From: Bog-756 sp963734395
GTDB taxonomy: Bacteria > Actinomycetota > Acidimicrobiia > Acidimicrobiales > RAAP-2
NCBI GenBank assembly: GCA_963734395.1
Contig: CAVTGY010000007.1
Span: 124,001 to 188,000 of the forward strand
Direction: 5' to 3'
DNA length: 64,000 nt
Both the position numbers and the translations under genes were made by a program. Shown here one piece after another: positions 52,167 to 59,934 of the stretch. Within the stretch, counting starts at the first letter, position 1. Every line of letters begins with the position of its first letter. The notes under the pieces were generated by a model. It was not told the DNA's origin, made no database searches, and saw only the letters and a program-made list of their open reading frames with translations.

Positions 52167-54395
52167 CTAACCGGCGCCGTCGGACCGGCCGGCGAGACCG
52201 AGGGCATCGACGATGAAGGTGTACACGAAGGCCTCGTCCTTCCAGGCGTCATAGCGACCCGAGGGACCACCGTGGCCAGCCTCCATCTCTGTCTTGAGCA
52301 GCACCCGGTTCTCGGGGTTTGCCGCCCGCAGTTTGGCCACCCATTTGGCCGGTTCCCAAAACCCCACCCGCTGGTCGGTGAGCCCGGCAGTGGCCAGGAT
52401 GTCCGGGTACCGAACAGGCGTACCCTGGCCGTCAACCGAACGGACGTTGTCATAGGGCGAGTAGGACTTCATCACCCGGTAGATCCCGGGATCGTCGACC
52501 GGGTTGCCCCACTCGTCCCACTCGAGAACGGTGAGTGGGAGGGAGTCGTCCAGAATCGTGGTCAGGCAGTCGACGAACGGGACCTCGGCCACCACCGCCC
52601 GGAACAGCTCGGGGGCGAGGTTGGCCACCGCCCCCATCAGCAGTCCTCCGGCGCTCCCGCCCCGGGCAACCAGTTGGTCGGGTGAGGTCCATCCCTGGTC
52701 GATGAGGGTGCGGGCGCACGCCACGAAGTCGGTGAAGGTGTTGGGTTTGGCCGCCAATTTTCCCTGCTCGTACCAAGCGCGACCCATCTCGCCTCCTCCC
52801 CTTACATGGGCGATGGCGAAGATGAAGCCGCGGTCGAGCAGGCTCAGTCGAAGCGACGAGAACATCGGGTCCATCGAGGCTTCGTAGGAGCCGTAGCCGT
52901 AGAGCAGGCAGGGCGCCCCCTTCGACCTGGTTCCGGAGGACGAGCCTTCCTCGGCGCCGGGGACGGCGACGCGGTCGGGCCGGTAGACCAAGGACAGGGG
53001 GACTCGGGTTCCGTCGTCGGCAACCGCCCAGCGTCGCTCGGTGCGATAGCGATCGAGGTCGAAGTCGCCCAGAACCGGTTGACGTTTGAGCAGGACGGTG
53101 TCACCGAGGTCGAGGTCGAGGTCGTACACGGAGCTGGGAGTGACCAGCGAGGTGTACTCATAACGGAGCCCGGTCGAGTCGTACTCGGGATTGGCACCAG
53201 GCCACACGGTCGAGGGGGACTCGGGTTTCTCCACCGGGTTGGACCGCCCGGTGGCCGCGTCGATGACCCGGATTCGGGTCTCGCCCCCTTCCCGCTCGTA
53301 CACCACCAGGTGGTCGGCAAACGGATCCACATTGTCCAGCCTCACCCCGGGTCGCCCACCGATCACCTCCTTCCAGTGGCTCCGGTCCGGTGTGTCCTCG
53401 GGTGCCTCCATCAACCGGAAGTCCGGAGCGCCGTCGTTGGTCACGATGAGGAACCGACTCGCCCTTCCCGCACCCGGGTCACCCCGGTCGTGATCGACGC
53501 TGTACTCGATCCCGCGGCGCCGGGGCTCGATGACCGAAAAGGAACCGAGGGGATCGTCGGCGGGCAGGGCATGCACCTCTGAGGTCACCTTCGAGTCCAG
53601 GCCCATGAGGACGTACCGGTCGTCCTTGGTCCGGCCCACGCCGAGGTAGAAGTGGTCGTCGGGCTCTTCGTAGACCAGGGTGTCCTGGTCCGGGTCGATC
53701 CCGACCCGGTGGCGCCACAGTTGGTAGGGACGCATGGCCTGGTCGACCCTGGTGAAGAAGACGGTGGCGTTGTCATTGGCCCATGCCACCCCGTAGGAGG
53801 TGTCTTCGAGCTTCTCGGGCGACTCCGTGCCGGTGGACAGGTCGGTGAACCGCATGGTGTAGCGCTCGCTGCCGGTGGTGTCCGTGGAATACGCCATCCA
53901 GCGGTGGTCGGGGCTCACCGACAGATTCCCGATCGCGAAGTAGTCGTGACCCCGGGCAAGTTCGTTCTCGTCCAGGATGGTCTCCTCCCCTTCGGGGACC
54001 TCGCCCTCCGCCCCGACGGTCTGGGGTCCGGCCGGCCGCCACCCGGGGGGCACCGGCCTTCGGCAGTGGATGGCGTAGCTGCTGCCTTCCAACGTTCGGC
54101 TGTAGTAGAGCCATGGGCCCTTGCGCACCGGGACGGACAGGTCGGTCTCCTCGATGCGGGCGACCATCTCTTCGAACAGAGCGGCCCGGAGGTCCTCCGT
54201 TCTGGCCATGGTCATCTCGGTGTAGGCGTTCTCGGCCCGCAGATGGTCGATGACCGCGGGATCGTCCTTGTCCCGCAGCCAAAACCAGTCGTCGACCCGG
54301 ATATCCCCGTGGGCCTCCAGCTCGACCGGCCGCCGCTCGGGGACCGGGGGAGTGACGGCTCGCCTGTCGTGGCCGGTGGCCGGGTTGGGCGGCAT
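52167..54395 (-). CDS. Prolyl oligopeptidase family serine peptidase (oligopeptidase B-like)
   Basis: A 742-residue cytosolic peptidase that cuts short peptides, probably after basic residues. The N-terminal beta-propeller (about residues 60-430) is followed by the S9A alpha/beta-hydrolase domain: LLYGYGSYEASMDPMFSSLRLSLLDRGF, HVRGGGEMGRAWYEQGK, the catalytic Ser in ARGGSAGGLLMG, and the catalytic His in EMEAGHGGPSGRYDAWKDEA. ATG 54395 gives the normal MPPNPATG... start; an upstream in-frame extension crosses the sufB promoter region and is rejected. The gene is divergent from sufB. Confidence 0.92.
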   Translation of the reverse strand: MPPNPATGHDRRAVTPPVPERRPVELEAHGDIRVDDWFWLRDKDDPAVIDHLRAENAYTEMTMARTEDLRAALFEEMVARIEETDLSVPVRKGPWLYYSRTLEGSSYAIHCRRPVPPGWRPAGPQTVGAEGEVPEGEETILDENELARGHDYFAIGNLSVSPDHRWMAYSTDTTGSERYTMRFTDLSTGTESPEKLEDTSYGVAWANDNATVFFTRVDQAMRPYQLWRHRVGIDPDQDTLVYEEPDDHFYLGVGRTKDDRYVLMGLDSKVTSEVHALPADDPLGSFSVIEPRRRGIEYSVDHDRGDPGAGRASRFLIVTNDGAPDFRLMEAPEDTPDRSHWKEVIGGRPGVRLDNVDPFADHLVVYEREGGETRIRVIDAATGRSNPVEKPESPSTVWPGANPEYDSTGLRYEYTSLVTPSSVYDLDLDLGDTVLLKRQPVLGDFDLDRYRTERRWAVADDGTRVPLSLVYRPDRVAVPGAEEGSSSGTRSKGAPCLLYGYGSYEASMDPMFSSLRLSLLDRGFIFAIAHVRGGGEMGRAWYEQGKLAAKPNTFTDFVACARTLIDQGWTSPDQLVARGGSAGGLLMGAVANLAPELFRAVVAEVPFVDCLTTILDDSLPLTVLEWDEWGNPVDDPGIYRVMKSYSPYDNVRSVDGQGTPVRYPDILATAGLTDQRVGFWEPAKWVAKLRAANPENRVLLKTEMEAGHGGPSGRYDAWKDEAFVYTFIVDALGLAGRSDGAG

Positions 54396-54522
54396 CCGAC
54401 CAGGATGGCACGACTTTCCGGCGTGGTTGCGCCCCTCCTGGAACAGCACCCGGTCCGGGGTTGTTACTATCTGTATAGGAGAAATCAGCCCGTCCGTCCG
54501 GACGGCATCCTGGGAGCCCGCA

Positions 54523-55923
54523 ATGACGACCACCGATATCGACATCGGAAAGTACAAGCTTGGGTGGTCCGACGAAGAGGACTACGTCTTCAAGCCCAAG
54601 AAGGGCCTCAACGAGTCGATCGTGCGCGAGATGTCGGCAATGAAGAAGGAGCCCGAGTGGATGCGCGACTTCCGGCTCCGGGCACTCCAGCGTTTCGAAA
54701 AGCGTCCGATGGCCGAATGGTTCGCCGTCAACATGCCGGATCTCGACTTCGACGACATCTACTACTACATCAAGCCGACGTCAGGGCAGGTTGAGGACTG
54801 GAACGACCTACCCGACGCCATCAAGAACACCTACGAGAAGCTGGGTATCCCCGAGGCCGAGCGTAAGTACCTTGCCGGCGTGACCGCCCAGTACGAGTCC
54901 GAGGTCGTGTTCCATCGCAATCGTGAGGATCTCGAGGCCCTGGGCATCATCTTCTGCGACATGGACACCGCGGTGCGTGACTACCCCGACCTGGTCCGTA
55001 AGTACTTCGGGACGATCATCCCCCCGGGCGACAACAAGTTCGCCGCGCTCAACTCAGCGGTGTGGTCTGGCGGCTCGTTCATCTACGTGCCACCCAACGT
55101 CGTCGTGGACCAGCCGCTGCAGGCCTACTTCCGGATCAACGCGGAAAACATGGGTCAGTTCGAGCGGACGTTGATCATCGCCGATGTCGGATCCCAGGTT
55201 CACTACATCGAAGGGTGCTCCGCTCCGGTCTATACGAGCGACTCTCTTCATTCCGCCGTGGTCGAACTGGTGGCTCTCGAAGGAGCGCGGATCACGTACA
55301 CAACGATCCAGAACTGGTCCAACAACGTCTACAACCTGGTGACCAAGCGGGCCCGGGCTGAGGCCGAGGCCCACGTGGAGTGGATCGACGGCAACATCGG
55401 TTCGCGGCTGACCATGAAGTACCCCTCGGTGTACCTGATGGGGCCCAAGGCCTCCGGCGAGGTTCTCTCGGTCGCCTATGCGGGCGCCGGCCAACACCAG
55501 GACGCCGGGGCCAAGATGTTCCACTGTGCTCCGGAGACCACCTCGACCATCATCTCCAAGTCGATCTCCAAGGATGCCGGCATCACCACCTATCGGGGAA
55601 AGGTCCACGTCGATGAAGGGGCCACGCGGGCCAAGAGCTTCGTACGCTGCGACGCACTGCTCCTGGACGAGACGGCGGTGTCACAGACCAAGCCCTACAT
55701 GGAGGTGGGCGAACGGGACGCCCGGATCGGCCACGAGGCCACGGTGTCCAAGGTCGGCGACGACCAGCTCTTCTACTTGATGAGCCGTGGGCTGTCCGAG
55801 ACCCAGGCCATGGGCATGATCGTGAACGGGTTCATCGAGCCGATCACCCGGACCCTGCCAATGGAGTATGCCGTCGAGTGGAGCCGGCTGATCGAGCTGC
55901 AGATGGAGGGATCGGTCGGCTGA
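54523..55923 (+). CDS. sufB: Fe-S cluster assembly scaffold protein SufB
   Basis: Part of the SufBCD scaffold that builds Fe-S clusters. The 466-residue protein starts at ATG 54523 after TGGGAG. Conserved stretches include KKGLNESIVREMSAMKKEPEWM, FHRNREDLEALGIIFCDMDTAVRDYPDLVRKYFG, VHYIEGCSAPVYTSDSLHSAVVEL, and CDALLLDETAVSQTKPYMEV, followed by IGHEATVSKVGDDQLFYLMSRGL. A putative cluster-ligand Cys and Glu are within the last half. No intein is present, unlike in some mycobacteria. The SufR-type repressor that usually precedes it is absent. Confidence 0.97.
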   Translation: MTTTDIDIGKYKLGWSDEEDYVFKPKKGLNESIVREMSAMKKEPEWMRDFRLRALQRFEKRPMAEWFAVNMPDLDFDDIYYYIKPTSGQVEDWNDLPDAIKNTYEKLGIPEAERKYLAGVTAQYESEVVFHRNREDLEALGIIFCDMDTAVRDYPDLVRKYFGTIIPPGDNKFAALNSAVWSGGSFIYVPPNVVVDQPLQAYFRINAENMGQFERTLIIADVGSQVHYIEGCSAPVYTSDSLHSAVVELVALEGARITYTTIQNWSNNVYNLVTKRARAEAEAHVEWIDGNIGSRLTMKYPSVYLMGPKASGEVLSVAYAGAGQHQDAGAKMFHCAPETTSTIISKSISKDAGITTYRGKVHVDEGATRAKSFVRCDALLLDETAVSQTKPYMEVGERDARIGHEATVSKVGDDQLFYLMSRGLSETQAMGMIVNGFIEPITRTLPMEYAVEWSRLIELQMEGSVG

Positions 55924-56029
55924 ACCGACGGTCCTATGATGAGAGCTGTGCGGGCAAAAGACTTGCGCTGGTTCCTGTGAGTCGGCAGAGACGCCGCGAG
56001 CCAGGCGGCAAGAGAGGCAGAGTGTGCTC

Positions 56030-56374
56030 ATGCCGATGAGGGAGGAGTGCAAGCACTTTCAGAGCCGGACCTATGACTCCGGCGAGGTGGCCAGGTTCTG
56101 CGTGCTCGATCTCGCTCCTGAGGCACCGTGGAAGTGTCCTGACGATTGCCCCTCGTACGTGCGGCGCCTGGCCGACGTGGGATGGTCTCACGGTTCGCTG
56201 GTCGAGCCGCCGCTCGAGCCGATGCCCGACGTCCCCGGCGAGGAGGCGGCCAAGTTGCTCGACCAGGCGGAGGGAATCATCAATGCGGTCGGACCGGACA
56301 TTGTGGCCGAAGTGCGCGATGAAGATGAGCGGGAACAGCGCAAGAACGGTGGCTGGTGGCGGCGCAAGCGCTGA
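56030..56374 (+). CDS. Small four-cysteine protein in the suf operon
   Basis: A 114-residue cytosolic protein 106 bases after sufB. ATG 56030 is used; GTG 56024 is possible. The N-terminal half has four cysteines: one in REECKHFQSR, one in ARFCVLDLAPEA, and a pair in WKCPDDCPSYVRR. That spacing is suitable for an Fe-S cluster or zinc. The second half is acidic and helical with a basic C-terminus (GGWWRRKR). The position between sufB and sufD suggests an assembly-related role, but no family with known function was recognised. Confidence 0.65.
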   Translation: MPMREECKHFQSRTYDSGEVARFCVLDLAPEAPWKCPDDCPSYVRRLADVGWSHGSLVEPPLEPMPDVPGEEAAKLLDQAEGIINAVGPDIVAEVRDEDEREQRKNGGWWRRKR

Positions 56375-56416
56375 ACCGCTGAACCGCTGACCTGCTGAAC
56401 CGCTGATCTGGCGAGT

Positions 56417-57307
56417 TCAGCCTCCGGTGAACACTGCCGGGCGCTTCTCCATGAATGCGGCCATCGCCTCGGCCAAGTCGTCAGAGGCAAGAAAGCCTGC
56501 GTTCCAGGCGGCAACGTATTCGAGCCCGTCGGCGACCGAGCGCCCCTCTCCAGCCGTGAGGACCGCCTTGGTGCCCTGCACCGCCAACGGCGAGTTTGCA
56601 GCAATCTCCGCAGCCATGGCCAAGGCGTCCTTCACCACGGTGTCGGCATCCGCACTCACCTGATTGACCAGCCCTATCGATTCGGCCCGCGCCGCGCCGA
56701 TGTCCTTGCCGGTGTAAGCCAGTTCGGCGAGGTGACCCTTGCCGATGATCTGTGGCAGGCGCTGGAGGCTTCCGAGATCGGCAACGATGGCCAACTTGGT
56801 CTCCCTCACCGAAAATATGGCATCGGAGCTGGCCAGGCGGATGTCGCAGGCAGCGGCCAGGTCCACCCCTCCCCCGATGCAATAGCCGTGAATGGCGGCG
56901 ATGGTCGGGACCGCACAATCGGCCACCGCGGTCACCGAGGCCTGCATGCGCTGGATGGCGGCCCGTGCCGATCGCGCTCGTGCCGCCATCGACACCGGGG
57001 TGGCCGTGTCGGAACCGGATGGGCCCACCATTCCGGACATGGCCACCAGGTCCAGCCCCACACTGAAGTGGGATCCCTTGGCTGCGATGACCACCACGCG
57101 GATCTCCGAGTCCGAAGCGATGGCGGCCATGGCCCGGGGGAGATCGGACCAGAATGCCGGACCGAGCGCATTGAGCTTCTCCGGGCGATCCAACCACAAG
57201 GTAGCCAGGTGACCTTCGATCTCGAGGCTGAGCACTTCGGACGAGAACGATGCAACGGTTGGATCGGTCGGATCGGTCGGATCGGTCGGATCGGTCGGCG
57301 GAGTCAT
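56417..57307 (-). CDS. Enoyl-CoA hydratase/isomerase family protein
   Basis: A 296-residue crotonase-fold enzyme oriented against the suf genes. ATG 57307 gives a Thr-Asp-Pro repeat tail (TDPTDPTDPTDP) before the domain. Oxyanion-hole segments are VVIAAKGSHFSVGLDLVAMSG and IHGYCIGGGVDLAAACDIRLAS, and a catalytic-position acid is in VADLGSLQRLPQIIG. The LGSLQRLP segment and the Asp/Glu arrangement recall dienoyl-CoA isomerases (ECH1-like), so double-bond isomerisation is possible. It is an apparent insertion into the suf locus. Confidence 0.87.
   Translation of the reverse strand: MTPPTDPTDPTDPTDPTVASFSSEVLSLEIEGHLATLWLDRPEKLNALGPAFWSDLPRAMAAIASDSEIRVVVIAAKGSHFSVGLDLVAMSGMVGPSGSDTATPVSMAARARSARAAIQRMQASVTAVADCAVPTIAAIHGYCIGGGVDLAAACDIRLASSDAIFSVRETKLAIVADLGSLQRLPQIIGKGHLAELAYTGKDIGAARAESIGLVNQVSADADTVVKDALAMAAEIAANSPLAVQGTKAVLTAGEGRSVADGLEYVAAWNAGFLASDDLAEAMAAFMEKRPAVFTGG
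57262..57297. repeat. Four tandem 9-bp repeats
   Basis: GATCGGTCG is repeated four times exactly, encoding Thr-Asp-Pro repeats at the N-terminus of the crotonase-family gene on the minus strand. Such repeats change copy number easily. Confidence 0.9.
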
Positions 57308-57412
57308 GGTGGAAAGCGTAGGCGCGTGGGCTGGAATGGTGATCCCCGACCACGAGTATCCGGCCAACCCGGATGAGGATGGTCGGTGGTCGGCCATCGG
57401 ACATGGGGACGG

Positions 57413-57446
57413 TAGAATGAGCTAGGAGGCTCGTCATCGAGCCTCC
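57413..57446 (+). promoter_or_regulatory. Promoter-like -10 and 5' hairpin before sufD
   Basis: TAGAAT at 57413-57418 is a good -10 element; no clear -35 was found. Immediately after it, GGAGGCTCG (57425-57433) and CGAGCCTCC (57438-57446) form a perfect 9-bp stem with a TCAT loop. If transcription starts near 57425 the message begins with this hairpin. The insertion of a reverse gene between the 56.0-kb gene and sufD makes a second promoter here necessary. Confidence 0.5.
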
Positions 57447-57465
57447 TGTCGCGAGAGGCCGTCGT

Positions 57466-58818
57466 CTGTCCACCTTCACTCCAGAATCCGCAGCCGTCCT
57501 GCCCGGACCCCCATGGCTGCAGCGCCGCCGGACTGCCGCGGCTGAGGCGTTTGCCTCGTCGGTGCTGCCCAGCGAAAAGGACGAGGTCTGGCGGTACAGC
57601 CGAATCGACCAACTCGACCTCGATCGCTACCGGCCGTCCGGCATCGATCCTGTGGCCTCCTCCAATGACCCGGGCCCTTCCCCCTCGGATCGCATCCACT
57701 CGCTGATCGGCAGCCTCGGACCCCGATCGGGCCTGATGGTGACCCTCGACGGTGTGCTGGCTACCGTCGCTTCGTCGTTGGGCGACGATCTGCTCACACT
57801 GGGCCGAGCCGGCGAACAGGACCCCGAACAGGCTCTGCTCGGATCGGTGGCCTCCGATCCACATGACTTCGTCCTTCTCAACGATGCCTTCGCCGTCGAT
57901 CCGCTGGTGATCGACGTGGCACCGGGCGCCACCACGGAGGACCCGATCGTTGTGGTGCACGTGGTGTCCGGCACCGGCGGCGAGGCCATCTTCCCCCGGA
58001 CGGTCATCCGATGCGGCGAAGCGTCCAGGGCCAGCATCGTCGAGATCGTCGTCGGAGTCGACGCCGGGCTGTTGGCCGGACTTCCTCTCACCACTGGAGG
58101 AGGCGCTCCGGAGTCTGCGGAATCCGCGCCCGAGCAACTGGTTGTGCCGGTGACCGAAATTCGGGTGGCCGACGATGGCGCTCTGGCCTATGTCAGCGTT
58201 CAGGCGTTGGGTTCTCGGACCTGGCAACTGGCTCACCAGACCAGCGCCATTGGAGCCGGGGCCACTTTGGAGAGCTTCGCGGTTGCCCTCGGCGGCAGCT
58301 ATGCCCGACTGCGGACCGATTCTGCGTTGCAGGGTGCGTCGGGAACCAGCAGGCTGAGGGCGGCATTCATAGGCCGGGACGATCAGATGCTCGATTTCCG
58401 AACACTCCAGGACCACCTCGCCCCTCGGACCACCAGCGACCTTCTGTTCATGGGCGCGGTGGCCGACCATTCCCACTCCGTCTACAGCGGGTTGATACGG
58501 GTCCGACGGGGGGCGGTACGGTCCGATGCCATGCAGACCAATCACAACCTGGTCCTCGACGAGGGGGCACACGCCGATTCGGTGCCCAACCTGGACATCG
58601 AAGAGAACGACGTCAGGTGCAGCCACGGTTCGACGGTCGGTCCGGTTGACGAGGACCAGCGCTACTACCTTGAATCGCGAGGCGTGGAGCCGGCCGTCGC
58701 CGAGCGACTGATCGTCGGCGGGTTTTTCGAGGACATCGCCGATCAGGTGCCGATTGCCGGTACCCGATCGATGATCGGCACAGCACTTGCGGACAGGATC
58801 GGAGCGCACGGTGCCTGA
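57466..58818 (+). CDS. sufD: Fe-S cluster assembly protein SufD
   Basis: Partner of SufB and SufC in the scaffold. The first ATG/GTG in frame (GTG 57562) cuts off the conserved N-terminus VLPGPPWLQRRRTAAAEAFASS that precedes LPSEKDEVWRYSRIDQLDL. A CTG at 57466 lies 7 bases after a GAGAGG ribosome site and gives a full 450-residue protein, so a CTG start is proposed. Conserved C-terminal parts are LDFRTLQDHLAPRTTSDLLFMGAV, DAMQTNHNLVLDEGAHADSVPNLDIEENDVRCSHGSTVGPVDEDQRYYLESRG. It overlaps the Rieske gene by 8 bases. Confidence 0.93.
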   Translation: MSTFTPESAAVLPGPPWLQRRRTAAAEAFASSVLPSEKDEVWRYSRIDQLDLDRYRPSGIDPVASSNDPGPSPSDRIHSLIGSLGPRSGLMVTLDGVLATVASSLGDDLLTLGRAGEQDPEQALLGSVASDPHDFVLLNDAFAVDPLVIDVAPGATTEDPIVVVHVVSGTGGEAIFPRTVIRCGEASRASIVEIVVGVDAGLLAGLPLTTGGGAPESAESAPEQLVVPVTEIRVADDGALAYVSVQALGSRTWQLAHQTSAIGAGATLESFAVALGGSYARLRTDSALQGASGTSRLRAAFIGRDDQMLDFRTLQDHLAPRTTSDLLFMGAVADHSHSVYSGLIRVRRGAVRSDAMQTNHNLVLDEGAHADSVPNLDIEENDVRCSHGSTVGPVDEDQRYYLESRGVEPAVAERLIVGGFFEDIADQVPIAGTRSMIGTALADRIGAHGA

Positions 58819-59152
58819 CCCGGCCGAGGCGGGAAGCCTGCGGTCGGTCCGGCTGTGCGGGCGGGGAGACCTGGTGTCCGGTCAGGCGAAGCGGTTCGAC
58901 GTCGATGGCCTGCGAGTGGCCCTGGTGCGCATCGAAGACGACTACTACGCCATCGGAGATCGGTGCAGTCACGAGGACTTCTCGTTGGCCGACGGTGAGG
59001 TGTGGGCGGGGGAGCGGGAGATCGAGTGCGCCAAGCATGGGTCGACATTCGACCTCCGGACCGGCAAGCCGTGCTCGCTTCCTGCCACCCGACCGGTTCC
59101 CGTCTACGAGGTGGTCATCGAAGGAGACGATGTGTCGGTGGTCGTTCCGTGA
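58811..59152 (+). CDS. Rieske-type [2Fe-2S] ferredoxin
   Basis: A 113-residue cytosolic protein with one Rieske domain. The cluster ligands are in GDRCSHEDFSL and ECAKHGSTFDLRTG (Cys-x-His, then Cys-x2-His). It resembles ferredoxin subunits of non-heme iron oxygenases, but in actinobacterial suf operons such proteins recur between sufD and sufC. Its role there is not settled: an electron donor or an early Fe-S client. GTG 58811 overlaps sufD, and the stop overlaps sufC by 4 bases. Confidence 0.9.
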   Translation: MPDPAEAGSLRSVRLCGRGDLVSGQAKRFDVDGLRVALVRIEDDYYAIGDRCSHEDFSLADGEVWAGEREIECAKHGSTFDLRTGKPCSLPATRPVPVYEVVIEGDDVSVVVP

Positions 59153-59880
59153 GCACCGGGGAGCTGTGCGTCGAGGGACTTCGGGCCGGAATTCCGGGTC
59201 GTGAGATCCTTCGCGGGGTTACCCTCACCGTTCGAAGCGGAGAGGTGCACGCGGTGATGGGCCCCAACGGCTCTGGAAAGAGCACCTTGGCCCACGTGCT
59301 GATGGGCAGGCCGGGCTATGAGATCCTCGACGGCTCCGTCACGCTCGACGGTATCGATCTGCTGGCGCTACCAACATGGGAGAGGGCCCGTGCAGGATTG
59401 TTCCTGGGCATGCAACATCCGATCGAAGTGCCCGGCGTGTCCTTGGTCAAGTCGCTGTCCGCCGCCCGTGCTGATGCGGGGACCGGTCGCGGCACAATGG
59501 GCGAACGGTTGCTCGAGGAGGCCCGACGCATCGGGTTCGACGAGCGGTTTCTCGATCGTCCGCTCAACGTCGACCTGTCAGGAGGGGAGCGGAAACGTAA
59601 CGAGACGCTCCAACTGGGTGTGCTCCGTCCGCGGTTCGCTGTACTCGACGAGATCGATTCGGGCCTGGACATCGATGCCCTGGGAGCGGTGGGGCGACGG
59701 GTCGAAGAGGCGACAGGCGAGTGGGGCCTGGGGGTACTGGCGATCACCCACTTCCGCCGACTGCTCGATGTGCTACATCCTGACGTGGTGCATGTGCTGT
59801 CCGAGGGTCGGGTTGTGGCCACGGGAGGCCTCGAATTGGCCGAGCTGGTCGATCGCACCGGATACGCCGCTTACAACTGA
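59149..59880 (+). CDS. sufC: Fe-S cluster assembly ATPase SufC
   Basis: ABC-type ATPase subunit that drives the SufBCD scaffold. The 243-residue protein has Walker A GPNGSGKSTLAHVLMG, signature VDLSGGERKRNETLQ, Walker B FAVLDEIDSGLDIDAL, and the H-loop in LAITHF. GTG 59149 overlaps the Rieske stop by 4 bases. A second SufC is encoded on the other strand at the right edge; this copy is the one physically linked to sufB and sufD. Confidence 0.95.
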   Translation: MSTGELCVEGLRAGIPGREILRGVTLTVRSGEVHAVMGPNGSGKSTLAHVLMGRPGYEILDGSVTLDGIDLLALPTWERARAGLFLGMQHPIEVPGVSLVKSLSAARADAGTGRGTMGERLLEEARRIGFDERFLDRPLNVDLSGGERKRNETLQLGVLRPRFAVLDEIDSGLDIDALGAVGRRVEEATGEWGLGVLAITHFRRLLDVLHPDVVHVLSEGRVVATGGLELAELVDRTGYAAYN

Positions 59881-59934
59881 ACCGGGCTCGTTGCTCGCCA
59901 CCTGATCGTCACTTTCGATTGGTAGCGTGCTCCC

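Noticed and set aside
54465..54480. SufR/IscR-type operator before sufB
   Set aside because: Only a short CTAT-CTGT-ATAG inverted repeat is present, which is too small to assign and does not match a consensus I could recall with confidence.
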